In this document: positions 23,847-31,062 of the stretch, one piece after another | How positions within the stretch are numbered: the stretch's first letter is position 1 | Layout: every line of letters begins with the position of its first letter | From: JBFXDI01 sp050181295 | Lineage (GTDB): Bacteria; Pseudomonadota; Alphaproteobacteria; Rhizobiales; Aestuariivirgaceae | Direction: 5' to 3' | Assembly: GCA_050181295.1 (NCBI GenBank) | Contig: JBFXDI010000012.1 | Coordinates: 1-51,272 of the forward strand | DNA: 51,272 nt | The notes under the pieces: model-generated | Told to the model about the DNA's origin: nothing | The model's input: only the letters and a program-made list of their open reading frames with translations | Databases searched by the model: none | Program-made: the position numbers and the translations under genes

Positions 23847-24587
23847 ATGAAGAACTTCAAACCGGAGGAAAGCTTCCTGGGCGAGGGCGCGCTTCGCTAC
23901 GACGACGACTTGCGCGGCGATGAGGCAGACACGGTTCGGTTCCTGAAGGACCTCGCTCGCGGCAGGGATTGCCTCGAACTGGCGATCGGCACGGGACGCA
24001 TTGGGTTGCCTTTGGCGCGAGAAGAAGGCCTGCGCGTCGACGGCATCGAGCTGTCGCCGGACATGATCAAGGTTCTGAAGGGCAAGCCTGCGGCAGAAAA
24101 CCTGAACGTCGTTCAGGGGGACATGTCGAGCACCGATATGGGACGGCGCTATGGGCTGGTGTTCCTGGTGTTCAACTCGATCGGCAACGTGCTCACGCAG
24201 GACGGTCAGGTGAAGTGTTTCGAGAATGCGGCGCGCCACCTCGACCCGGATGGCGTCTTCGTGCTGGAGTGCCGGGTGCCGACGGCGCCGAAGCGCGACG
24301 AAGACGGGTTCATCGAGGTCTATGACGTCCAGACCGACAGCGCCCATATCGGTGCCTGCCGGTACGATCCCGTCAGCCAGATCCTCGACCTGCAGCACAT
24401 CCACATTGGTGCCAACGGGATCCGCCTGGGGCCCATTCGGCTGCGTTTGGCCAATCCGCCGGAATTCGATCTGATGGCGCGCTGTGCCGGCATGACGCTG
24501 GAAGCGCGATATGGCGGCTGGCAACACGAGCCGTTCGATGCCCGAAGCTGGAGACATGTGAGCGTCTACAAGAAGCGCGGCCCCTAG
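23847..24587 (+). CDS. Class I SAM-dependent methyltransferase
   Basis: 246 aa. Motif I is CLELAIGTGRIGLPLA (near 43-58), followed by the acidic post-I position VDGIELSPDMIKVL and motif II/III VVQGDMSS and LVFLVFNSIGNVL. The C-terminal part is a mixed sheet ending WRHVSVYKKR. These features fit a Rossmann-fold small-molecule methyltransferase. It starts 9 nt after the DJ-1/PfpI gene and is probably co-transcribed. Substrate unknown. Confidence 0.87.
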   Translation: MKNFKPEESFLGEGALRYDDDLRGDEADTVRFLKDLARGRDCLELAIGTGRIGLPLAREEGLRVDGIELSPDMIKVLKGKPAAENLNVVQGDMSSTDMGRRYGLVFLVFNSIGNVLTQDGQVKCFENAARHLDPDGVFVLECRVPTAPKRDEDGFIEVYDVQTDSAHIGACRYDPVSQILDLQHIHIGANGIRLGPIRLRLANPPEFDLMARCAGMTLEARYGGWQHEPFDARSWRHVSVYKKRGP

Positions 24588-24619
24588 CGGGCGGCAAGAA
24601 GGTCAGGGGGGTGGAGAGA

Positions 24620-24820
24620 ATGTGCCATTCATTCCCCACCCGGTCCGCGCAAGCGCGGACCGACCTCCCCTCAAGGGGGAGGTGAGCGGACAGCGGATTT
24701 CAGAGAGATTGATACGCACCTTTCCTTGAGAGGGAGGTGAGCAGCGGCAAGGCTCAGAGAGCATGCACCCCTCCCGTTGAGGGGGAGGGCAGGGGCGGGG
24801 TGATATCTGGGGTTGGGCCT
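24620..24820. repeat. Mosaic intergenic repeat (CCTCCCC...GGGGAGG type), copy A
   Basis: The gap between the methyltransferase and the acidic membrane protein is filled with palindromes: GGTCCGCGC-AA-GCGCGGACC (24642-24661), ACCTCCCCTCAAGGGGGAGGT (24663-24683) and two more related arms around 24725-24735 and 24768-24790, flanked by CCCCACCCGG- and GGGGCGGGGTG-like ends. A related element lies at 37774-37888. This is a common intergenic repeat class in Hyphomicrobiales; it holds no gene. Confidence 0.7.
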
Positions 24821-24827
24821 CGGCTAC

Positions 24828-25517
24828 TCAGGCCCCGCGCGCCATGGTGGACATGGCGTCCATGTACTCCTCGAGATGCTCCATGTTCTCGAAGCGCATC
24901 CATCCTTCGTCGGTCTCCGCCTCGACCGTGCCGTCGGAGAGCACACGCGCCGGCCGTCCGCGAAACTCGCGCTCCTCGACCACGTAGAGCTCATCCTCGG
25001 CCGCCTCCGGCTGTTCCGGCTCCGGCTCGGCGGCCGCCGCCTTGGCCTCCGCGGCCTCCTTGACCGGGTCGGGCTCGTCCGAAAGCGCGGGGAGGGTGAG
25101 CTCCTCCCGTTCAGGCTCGGGCTCCGGCTTGTCGTGGCCCAGCAATATGGGCGCGGGCTCCGGCGCCTCGGGTTCGTCTTCGGGTTCCTCTTCGATCTCC
25201 CGCGCCGCCGGAGGCTCCGGCTCGTGCGCGGGATGGAACCGCGGCGTGAAGTCCTGGCCGGCGGCGGCAGCCTCGGCGGCAAGCGTCGCTCGCGCCTCCA
25301 GCAGCTTGATCGTCCTTCCGAGCGTCTGGTTCAGGCCCTCGATCGCCGTGGCGAGCGCCGCGAAACCGAACACCATGAACCCGCCCGCCAGCAGCGTTCC
25401 GGCAAGCCCCGCGTCGATGCCGTGAATGACCTGCCCCGGCGACAGGAAGCTCGCCAGACCGGCGCCGACCCCGGCGCCGACGAGCAAGAGGGCGAGCACA
25501 TAGAGCGCGGCCTTCAT
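24828..25517 (-). CDS. Acidic membrane protein, unknown function
   Basis: 229 aa from ATG 25517. Two transmembrane helices at about 3-24 (LYVLALLLVGAGVGAGLASFL) and 37-58 precede a short heptad-like helix (LNQTLGRTIKLLEARATLAAEA) and a long Glu/Pro/Ala-rich region (about 95-190) with repeated EPEP, then a folded-looking end with EFRGRPARVLSDGTVEAETDEGWMRFENMEHLEEYM. The last block reads like a small strand-turn domain repeated in many rhizobial proteins. Probably an inner-membrane protein with a cytoplasmic acidic tail; no family named. Confidence 0.75.
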   Translation of the reverse strand: MKAALYVLALLLVGAGVGAGLASFLSPGQVIHGIDAGLAGTLLAGGFMVFGFAALATAIEGLNQTLGRTIKLLEARATLAAEAAAAGQDFTPRFHPAHEPEPPAAREIEEEPEDEPEAPEPAPILLGHDKPEPEPEREELTLPALSDEPDPVKEAAEAKAAAAEPEPEQPEAAEDELYVVEEREFRGRPARVLSDGTVEAETDEGWMRFENMEHLEEYMDAMSTMARGA

Positions 25518-25625
25518 GTCAAAACCCCTGCTGAACCCACCCCGATTCGCGCCAGAAGGCGGCAAGGCGCAATGTCGCGCCCGTCCTGGGCAAGATCAAG
25601 CCTTTTCCCCGTCGCACGGGAGACG

Positions 25626-25817
25626 TCAGCCAAGGTCGATTTTCCCTTCCACGACATGCTTCAGGCCGATCGTTTCAGATTTCACGGTCGCAATGATCGT
25701 CACGCTGCCGGATGTCTTGCCCGATTGCCTGACGGCTTTCTCGATCTCTTGCTGCGAGCTCACGCCGAGTTGCTTGAGAAAGCTTCGCAACGACATATTG
25801 AGTCTTTCGTTCTCCAT
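25626..25817 (-). CDS. DUF6494-like small protein
   Basis: 63 aa from ATG 25817, preceded by GGAAGG; a longer in-frame start at 25856 is less likely. The pattern ENERLNMSLRSFLKQLGV, QQEIEKAVRQ and VTIIATVKSETIGLKHVVEG matches from memory the small DUF6494 family. The second half looks like a single beta-rich domain. Often near redox-enzyme chaperones; here it is downstream of the TorD-family gene on the same strand. Function unknown. Confidence 0.7.
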   Translation of the reverse strand: MENERLNMSLRSFLKQLGVSSQQEIEKAVRQSGKTSGSVTIIATVKSETIGLKHVVEGKIDLG

Positions 25818-25904
25818 GGACCTTCCACTCCTGAAATCGCATAGGGGCGCCGACACTCCTTCAAACGCGCGAGCGCGCCGGAAGGTCCGCGCGGAGACAA
25901 TCGG

Positions 25905-26513
25905 CTACGCCATGTCGAAAGCGGCTTCCTCGATCTCCATGAACACCGCCCCGACGTTGCCGACTGCCGCATAGAGGATCGAGGCGCGCGCGCCCTGGAG
26001 GTCGGCGAAGAAGCGGCCTGCCCAGGAGCCGATATGGGAGCGGAAGAAGGCCCGCTGCTCCTCGATGGGCGCGGGCTCTCCGAAATGGCCGAGGATGAGG
26101 CCTGCCATCATCTCGCAAAGTGCTGCGATATGGTCCTCGTCGTGCTGGGTTTCGGCCGAGCGAACGATGCCGAGCCGCTCCATGTCGCCCTGCAGATGCG
26201 CAAGCGGATCGGTCTGTGCGAGCCCTGAACGGTAGTGGGAGCCATAGGGCAGGAGCTCGCCTCCGTCGATGCCGATGAAAAGGACGTGGTATTCTCGGTC
26301 GGCCGCCTCCGGGCTCATGCGGCGCGACAGATGCGCGAGCGAGCCCATGGCTTTCCCGAGCGGCGTCCCGTCGCCGCCCATGGACGCGAAGAGCTCGAGG
26401 TCGGTGCGCTGGGGCGGCGCTCTCAACACATGCGCGAGCATGCGATAGAGATTGGCCCTGAGCACATCCTCGCTGGAAACGTCGCTTGCCGTTGACAAGG
26501 CCGTTCGCGCCAT
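25905..26513 (-). CDS. TorD-family cytoplasmic chaperone
   Basis: 202 aa, all-helical, with the diagnostic segment YHVLFIGIDGGELLPYGSHYRSG near residues 75-97 (the family pattern Y-x-x-LF-x-G plus E-L-PY-S-x-Y) and DHIAALCEMMAGLI further on. TorD-like proteins bind twin-arginine signals of molybdenum or other redox enzymes before export. No molybdoenzyme is in the window, so its client must be encoded elsewhere or past the edges. Start at the ATG 26513. Confidence 0.82.
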   Translation of the reverse strand: MARTALSTASDVSSEDVLRANLYRMLAHVLRAPPQRTDLELFASMGGDGTPLGKAMGSLAHLSRRMSPEAADREYHVLFIGIDGGELLPYGSHYRSGLAQTDPLAHLQGDMERLGIVRSAETQHDEDHIAALCEMMAGLILGHFGEPAPIEEQRAFFRSHIGSWAGRFFADLQGARASILYAAVGNVGAVFMEIEEAAFDMA

Positions 26514-26631
26514 CCTCTCGACCGCGCGGGCGTGGCTGTTTGCCGTTGTCCTGCCGCGCGCGTTCTCCGCCCGATCAGGCCACTATACGCCCGATCTCCA
26601 TGCCGCAGCAATTTGAAGTGATGCGCCGGCC

Positions 26632-27780
26632 TTACTGCTCGATGACGATGCGGGGAGGGGTCCGCATGCCCCGCGGTTCGCCCTGGAGCGCCGACCAGAC
26701 CCGCCCCGCAATCTCGCGGTAAACGGCGGCATGCGGGCTTTCAGGCTGTGTCGCCACGATCGGCTGCCCGCTGTCGGAGCGCTCGCGGATCTCGATGTCG
26801 AGCGGCACCTCGCCGAGGAAGGGCACGCCCAGCCGCTCGGCCTCCGCCCTGGCGCCGCCATGCCCGAAGATGTCGTGCGCCTCGCCGCAGCTCGGGCACA
26901 CGAAATAGCTCATGTTCTCCACGATCCCGAGCACCGGCACGTCCACCTTGCGAAACATGGCGAGCCCCTTGCGCGCATCGATGAGGGCGAGGTCCTGGGG
27001 CGTCGAGACGATGACCGCGCCGGCGAGCGGCGTCTGCTGGGCGAGCGTCAGCTGCGCATCGCCGGTGCCGGGCGGCATGTCCACCACCATCAGGTCGAGC
27101 TCCCCCCATTCGACCTCGCGCATCATCTGCTGCAGCGCCGACATGACCATGGGGCCCCGCCAGATGACGGGCGTGTCCTCTTCCACCAGGAAGCCCATGG
27201 ACATGACTTTCAGGCCATGGCCCTCGAGCGGCGTCAGCATGCGCGAGCCGGGCTGGACCTGCCGCGGCCGGCCGGTGACGCCGAGGAGGCGGGGGAGCGA
27301 GGGTCCGTAGATGTCGGCGTCGAGCACGCCGATCCTCAAGCCCAGCGCCTTGAGCCCGAGCGCCAGGTTGACGGCGGTCGTCGACTTGCCGACCCCGCCC
27401 TTGCCGGAGGCGACCGCGATGATCCTCTGGACACCGGGCACGCCCCCGACTGCGCGCCGCGTCTGCTGCGCCGGGGACGGAGCGGGTGCGGACTGGCGCT
27501 GCTGCGTCTGGCCACGCTGCTGCGCCTGCCCCTGGGGGCGCTCGGCGGTGAGCGCCACCATGACCTTGCCGACGCCCGCAATGCCCGCGACGGCCTTCTG
27601 GGCGGCGGCGCGCAGCGGTTCCATCTCCTGGGCGCGGCGAGGATCGACCGTGATCGAGAACATGACGTCGCTGCCGACGATCACGATCTCCGACACGAGC
27701 CCGCGCGAGACGGGGTCGCCGCCCGGATCCTGAACGCTCCTGAGCGCGTCCAGCACCTGTTCCCTGGAAATGGAGGCCAT
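26632..27780 (-). CDS. Mrp/ApbC (NBP35-type) iron-sulfur carrier P-loop ATPase
   Basis: 382 aa. An N-terminal DUF59-like domain (residues 1-95; VLDALRSVQDPG, SRGLVSEI) is followed by a Gln-rich linker and the deviant Walker A IIAVASGKGGVGKSTTAVNL near residue 125. Switch regions GVLDADIYGPSLPRLLG and VVDMPPGTGDAQLTL follow, then the scaffold CxxC FVCPSCG, where the Fe-S cluster is bridged at the dimer interface. The protein transfers [4Fe-4S] clusters in the cytoplasm. It is downstream of an IclR gene by 45 bp on the same strand. Confidence 0.92.
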   Translation of the reverse strand: MASISREQVLDALRSVQDPGGDPVSRGLVSEIVIVGSDVMFSITVDPRRAQEMEPLRAAAQKAVAGIAGVGKVMVALTAERPQGQAQQRGQTQQRQSAPAPSPAQQTRRAVGGVPGVQRIIAVASGKGGVGKSTTAVNLALGLKALGLRIGVLDADIYGPSLPRLLGVTGRPRQVQPGSRMLTPLEGHGLKVMSMGFLVEEDTPVIWRGPMVMSALQQMMREVEWGELDLMVVDMPPGTGDAQLTLAQQTPLAGAVIVSTPQDLALIDARKGLAMFRKVDVPVLGIVENMSYFVCPSCGEAHDIFGHGGARAEAERLGVPFLGEVPLDIEIRERSDSGQPIVATQPESPHAAVYREIAGRVWSALQGEPRGMRTPPRIVIEQ

Positions 27781-27825
27781 GTCGAATGAACGCGTGAGCG
27801 CCTCGGGCGTTGCGGGAAGGGCCGG

Positions 27826-28695
27826 CTAGCGGCCGGCGCCGGGCTGGCGACCGCCCAATTCGGCCGTGATCTCCGCAGCGACGCCTGCGACCGCGGCGCC
27901 GAGCGACGGGATGCGGCTGTCGGCGATGCGCGCCGTGGGGCCGGAGACCGAAAGCGCGGCGAGGCCGGAGGAATGCTCGTCGAAGATGACGGCTGCCACG
28001 CAGCGGAGGCCGATGGCGTTCTCCTCGTTGTCCACCGCGAAGCCCCGCGACTGGATGCGTTGCAGCTCGGCCTTGAGCGCCGGCGCCGTCGTGAGCGTGT
28101 GCGGCGTCTCGCGGGAGAGCTCGATGCGCTCGAGGACCTTGTCCACGTTCTCTGGCGCGTTGAAGGCGAGAAGCGCCTTGCCGACGCCCGAGCAGTGCAT
28201 GGGCGCCCGCCCGCCCGGGCCTGCGATGGCGCGCATCATCTTCTGGGTCTCGACCTGCGCCAGGTAGATGATCTCGCCCCGGTCCGCGATGGCGAGGTTC
28301 ACGGTTTCGCCCGACTGCTCCATGAGGCGACGCATGTAGGGCCTGGCGATGGTCACGAGATCGCGCGAGCGCACAAAGGCCGCGCCGACGCGGAAGGCCT
28401 GCACGCCGATCAGCCACACGGAGCGCTCCGGGTCGAAGCGCACATAGCGTTCATTCTGGAGCGTCGTCAGCAGGCGGTGGGCGGTGGAGTTGGGGAGCCC
28501 GACCTGATGCGCGACCTCGCTCAGGGAAAGGCCCTGCGAATGCACCGACAGCGCGTTGAGGAGCTTGAGCGCGCGGCTCAGCGATTGCACCTGGCCGGAT
28601 GCCCGGAGCGCCTCCTTGCTCGGCACGCGCAGGCTCTCGCGCGCGTCGTTCCTGGCGGCGCTCAGGCCTGGCTGCCTTGCAGGGTGGTCCAACAT
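27826..28695 (-). CDS. IclR-family transcriptional regulator
   Basis: 289 aa from ATG 28695; the open frame runs upstream but not plausibly. After a 35-residue leader comes an IclR winged helix (QSLSRALKLLNALSVH, LSLSEVAHQVGLPNSTAHRLLTTL, RYVRFD), then the GAF-like effector domain (RPYMRRLMEQSGETVNLAI, GRAPMHCSGVGKALLAF, and the signature-like end FAVDNEENAIGLRCVAAVIFD). It binds a small carboxylate-like effector. Regulated targets are probably adjacent: Mrp on the same strand or the aldo/keto reductase upstream; this is inference. Confidence 0.9.
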   Translation of the reverse strand: MLDHPARQPGLSAARNDARESLRVPSKEALRASGQVQSLSRALKLLNALSVHSQGLSLSEVAHQVGLPNSTAHRLLTTLQNERYVRFDPERSVWLIGVQAFRVGAAFVRSRDLVTIARPYMRRLMEQSGETVNLAIADRGEIIYLAQVETQKMMRAIAGPGGRAPMHCSGVGKALLAFNAPENVDKVLERIELSRETPHTLTTAPALKAELQRIQSRGFAVDNEENAIGLRCVAAVIFDEHSSGLAALSVSGPTARIADSRIPSLGAAVAGVAAEITAELGGRQPGAGR

Positions 28696-28814
28696 GCGAT
28701 TCCTCGTCGGCTCGTCGGCCGCCGGAGCGGCCGGGTTGCGTGGGCCGTCATACAGCATCCGGCGCGGCTTGTGGATCAAATTCGCTTGGGGTTGCGGCCG
28801 TTGCCAGCCCTGCA

Positions 28815-29693
28815 TCAGGCCTTCTCGCTCTGCGCCAGCCCTGCGCGGTCGAGCGCCGAAAAATCCTCGTCCGACAGCGTGATCGCCGCCGCGGCCGTGT
28901 TCTCCTCCAGATGCTTGGCCTTGGACGTGCCGGGGATGGGAAGCATTACGGGGCTGCGCTTCAGGACCCAGGCGAGAGCGATCTGGCTCGGTGTGGCGCC
29001 ATGCTTCCTCGCCACCTTGTCCACGATCCCGCCGGGCTTGGCGAGATCGCCGGCGGCGAGCGGATACCAGGGAATGAAGCCGATGCCGTGCGTCTCGCAG
29101 TAGTTCAGCACCGCCTCGCTGCCACGGTCCGCGAGGTTGTACTTGTTCTGGACGGTGGCGACTGGGAACACCTTGCGCGCCGCCTCGATCTCCTCGACGG
29201 AAACCTCGGAAAGGCCCGCATGCCGGATGACGCCCTCGTCGATGAGCTTGCGTATGGCGTCGAACTGCTCCTCGCGCGGTGTATCCGGATCGATGCGATG
29301 CAGTTGCCAGAGCCCGATGCTGTCGACGCCGAGCCGGCGGCGGCTCTTGTGGGCCTGCTGGATGAGGTATGCGGCGCGTCCGACCGGGATCCACTCGCCG
29401 GGTCCCGGGCGCGTGATGCCGCCCTTGGTGGCGATGAGAATGTCGCCGTAAGGGTGGAGCGCCTCGCGCAGCAGTTCCTCGGAGATATCGGGACCGTAGG
29501 AATCGGCGGTGTCGATGAAGGTGATGCCGAGCTCGCGCGCCCGTTTCAGCGTGGCAAGCGCCGCCTCACGGTCGTCGGGCTCGCCCCAGATGCCGGGGCC
29601 GGTGACGCGCATGGCGCCGAAGCCCAGGCGGCGGACCTCGATGTCGCCGCCGATCTTGAACGTGCCGGAACGGGATGCGTCTGGATTTGGCAT
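28815..29693 (-). CDS. Aldo/keto reductase
   Basis: 292 aa from ATG 29693, AAGGACCATCCGC upstream. Barrel features: LGFGAMRVTGPGIW, the catalytic Asp/Tyr block FIDTADSYGPD, LIATKGG (catalytic Lys), LWQLHRIDP (catalytic His), RHAGLSEVS, NKYNLADR and the NADPH-phosphate site PVMLPIPGTSKAKHLEEN near the C-terminus. The family reduces aldehydes or ketones with NADPH in the cytoplasm. Divergent from the 29855 membrane-protein gene; a candidate operator lies between. Confidence 0.9.
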   Translation of the reverse strand: MPNPDASRSGTFKIGGDIEVRRLGFGAMRVTGPGIWGEPDDREAALATLKRARELGITFIDTADSYGPDISEELLREALHPYGDILIATKGGITRPGPGEWIPVGRAAYLIQQAHKSRRRLGVDSIGLWQLHRIDPDTPREEQFDAIRKLIDEGVIRHAGLSEVSVEEIEAARKVFPVATVQNKYNLADRGSEAVLNYCETHGIGFIPWYPLAAGDLAKPGGIVDKVARKHGATPSQIALAWVLKRSPVMLPIPGTSKAKHLEENTAAAAITLSDEDFSALDRAGLAQSEKA

Positions 29694-29825
29694 GCGGATG
29701 GTCCTTGTCGGTTGGGATGGAGCAAAGTGTGGGAGTGAGCGAAAGGTGGGGGCCATGCCGAAGTCTGGCAACCCGCCACATATTCCTCTCCGGCATGGGG
29801 CATTGCGCAGGTTTGCCGACTCGTG

Positions 29826-29844
29826 TACTTTGCAGTGTAAAGTA
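29826..29844. promoter_or_regulatory. Operator-like palindrome O1 upstream of the 29855 operon
   Basis: TACTTTGCAGTGTAAAGTA is a 19-bp near-perfect palindrome centred on G29835 (8 of 9 positions in the arms complementary). It sits 10 bp before the ATG of the membrane protein whose partner is a winged-helix regulator. A related site is at 30856-30874. Probably the regulator's binding site. Confidence 0.6.
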
Positions 29845-29854
29845 TCGGGGTGAC

Positions 29855-30469
29855 ATGGACGAACTCCACAGGGCTCTCGCCGACATCCGCACGATGCGCA
29901 GCCGCATCGCCGAGGCCACACCGTTCCGCGGCTATGGCCCGCTGGCTTTCGGGGCGAGTGGCGTCTTCGCGGTGGCAGCGGCGGTCGCACAGTCCCGATG
30001 GATCGCCGATCCCTTCGATGCGCCTGCCGCCTATCTGGGCCTCTGGATCGCAACGGCCCTCCTGTCGTCAGGTCTCATTGGCTACGACGTGGTCGCGCGC
30101 TCGCGGCGCATCCATTCGGGACTTGCGGACGCGATGATCCAGGGCGCGGCCGAGCGGCTGGTGCCTTCGCTCGTCGCAGGCGCACTCCTCACGGCGATCG
30201 TCTTCTTTAAGGTCCCGGAGCTCCTGTGGACCTTGCCGGGCCTCTGGCAGGTGATCCTGGCCCTTGGCGCCTTCGCATCGAGCCGCGACCTGCCAAGAGC
30301 CTTCACCATGCTCGGCATCTGGTACCTGTTCACGGGGCTGTCGTGCCTCGTGCTGGCAAGCGGCGACCATGCGCTTTCGCCCTGGGCCATGGGCCTGCCC
30401 TTCGGTGTTGGACAATTCGTCGGCGCTTTCCTCATCGCATGGACGGGAGAGGGCGATGCTGAAGCCTGA
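29855..30469 (+). CDS. Multi-pass membrane protein, unknown function
   Basis: 204 aa from ATG 29855 (GGGGTG upstream). A cytoplasmic helix (LHRALADIRTMRSRIAEATPF) is followed by six likely transmembrane segments, e.g. LAFGASGVFAVAAAVAQ, YLGLWIATALLSSGLIGY, LVPSLVAGALLTAIVFF, LWQVILALGAFA, FTMLGIWYLFTGLSCLVLA and LPFGVGQFVGAFLIAW. It overlaps the winged-helix gene by 14 nt; the same pairing of small multi-pass protein and regulator is frequent in bacteria and suggests membrane-linked control. No family named. Confidence 0.78.
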   Translation: MDELHRALADIRTMRSRIAEATPFRGYGPLAFGASGVFAVAAAVAQSRWIADPFDAPAAYLGLWIATALLSSGLIGYDVVARSRRIHSGLADAMIQGAAERLVPSLVAGALLTAIVFFKVPELLWTLPGLWQVILALGAFASSRDLPRAFTMLGIWYLFTGLSCLVLASGDHALSPWAMGLPFGVGQFVGAFLIAWTGEGDAEA

Positions 30470-30836
30470 GGGCCAAGAGAAGGGGCGTTTCGCCTATGAG
30501 GGGCTCGACCGCGTGATCCACGAGAAGGCGCGGCTCGGCCTCCTCACCTCGCTCATCTCACATCCCAAGGGCCTGCTGTTCTCCGATCTCAAGCGGCTCT
30601 GCGACCTGACGGACGGAAATCTCAGCCGTCACCTGCAGGTGCTCGAGGCGGCCGGACTGGTGGAGATCACCAAGTTCTTCGACCAGAACCGCCCCCAGAC
30701 CCTCTGTCGGATATCGTCCGAAGGACGGCGGCGCTATCTCGACTACCTCGGCGTGCTGGAGCAGGTCGTGAAGGATGCCGCCGGCAACGCCACTGCGCGG
30801 CTCGCGCCTTCCGGACGGCGGCTCTCGCCCGTTTGA
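30456..30836 (+). CDS. Winged-helix transcriptional regulator (HTH_27-type)
   Basis: 126 aa starting at ATG 30456 inside the end of the membrane-protein gene (AGAGGGCG upstream). The winged helix spans about 15-105: LDRVIHEKARLGLLTSLISH, the recognition helix DLTDGNLSRHLQVLEAAGLV, and the wing EITKFFDQNRPQTLCRISSEG, then RRRYLDYLGVLEQVV. These features fit small MarR/HTH_27-like repressors. Two related palindromes (29826-29844 and 30856-30874) lie upstream and downstream of it, implying autoregulation. Confidence 0.85.
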   Translation: MLKPEGQEKGRFAYEGLDRVIHEKARLGLLTSLISHPKGLLFSDLKRLCDLTDGNLSRHLQVLEAAGLVEITKFFDQNRPQTLCRISSEGRRRYLDYLGVLEQVVKDAAGNATARLAPSGRRLSPV

Positions 30837-30855
30837 CCAAAATTTTTTGGGAGGA

Positions 30856-30874
30856 AGCTCTGCAATGCAAAGTA
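30856..30874. promoter_or_regulatory. Operator-like palindrome O2 between the regulator and the DUF4173 operon
   Basis: AGCTCTGCAATGCAAAGTA matches O1 (29826-29844) at 14 of 19 positions, with the core CTNTGCANTGNAAAGTA shared. It overlaps the ATG (30865) and lies next to the GGGAGG of the 64-aa ORF. A short CCAAAATTTTTTGG palindrome sits just before it (30837-30850), so transcription and translation signals are packed together. Confidence 0.55.
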
Positions 30875-31059
30875 CACGCGATCAAAAAGTCATCCGGCCG
30901 GCAGCGTGGTCGGCTGAGGGAAGGCAGCGACCTCGCCCGCCCCTCCCGCTGCGGCTTGTGCAGGACGCTTGGTGGCTCGAGGACGAAGCGCCGCGGAAGC
31001 CCGGGATCGTCCTGCCGTTCCGCCGTGCGGGAGCGCGTGCCGCCGGACGAGGACGCTGA
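30865..31059 (+). CDS. Small basic protein, 64 aa, uncertain
   Basis: ATG 30865 with GGGAGG ending about 10 nt upstream; the product is Arg/Pro-rich with a Trp pair (VQDAWWLEDEAPRKPG) and no hydrophobic stretch. It ends 3 nt before the DUF4173 ATG, so it would be translated just ahead of it. There is no recognised family. The short length and high GC make a false ORF possible; the good spacing and ribosome site favour a real one. Confidence 0.45.
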   Translation: MQSTRDQKVIRPAAWSAEGRQRPRPPLPLRLVQDAWWLEDEAPRKPGIVLPFRRAGARAAGRGR

Positions 31060-31062
31060 GAC

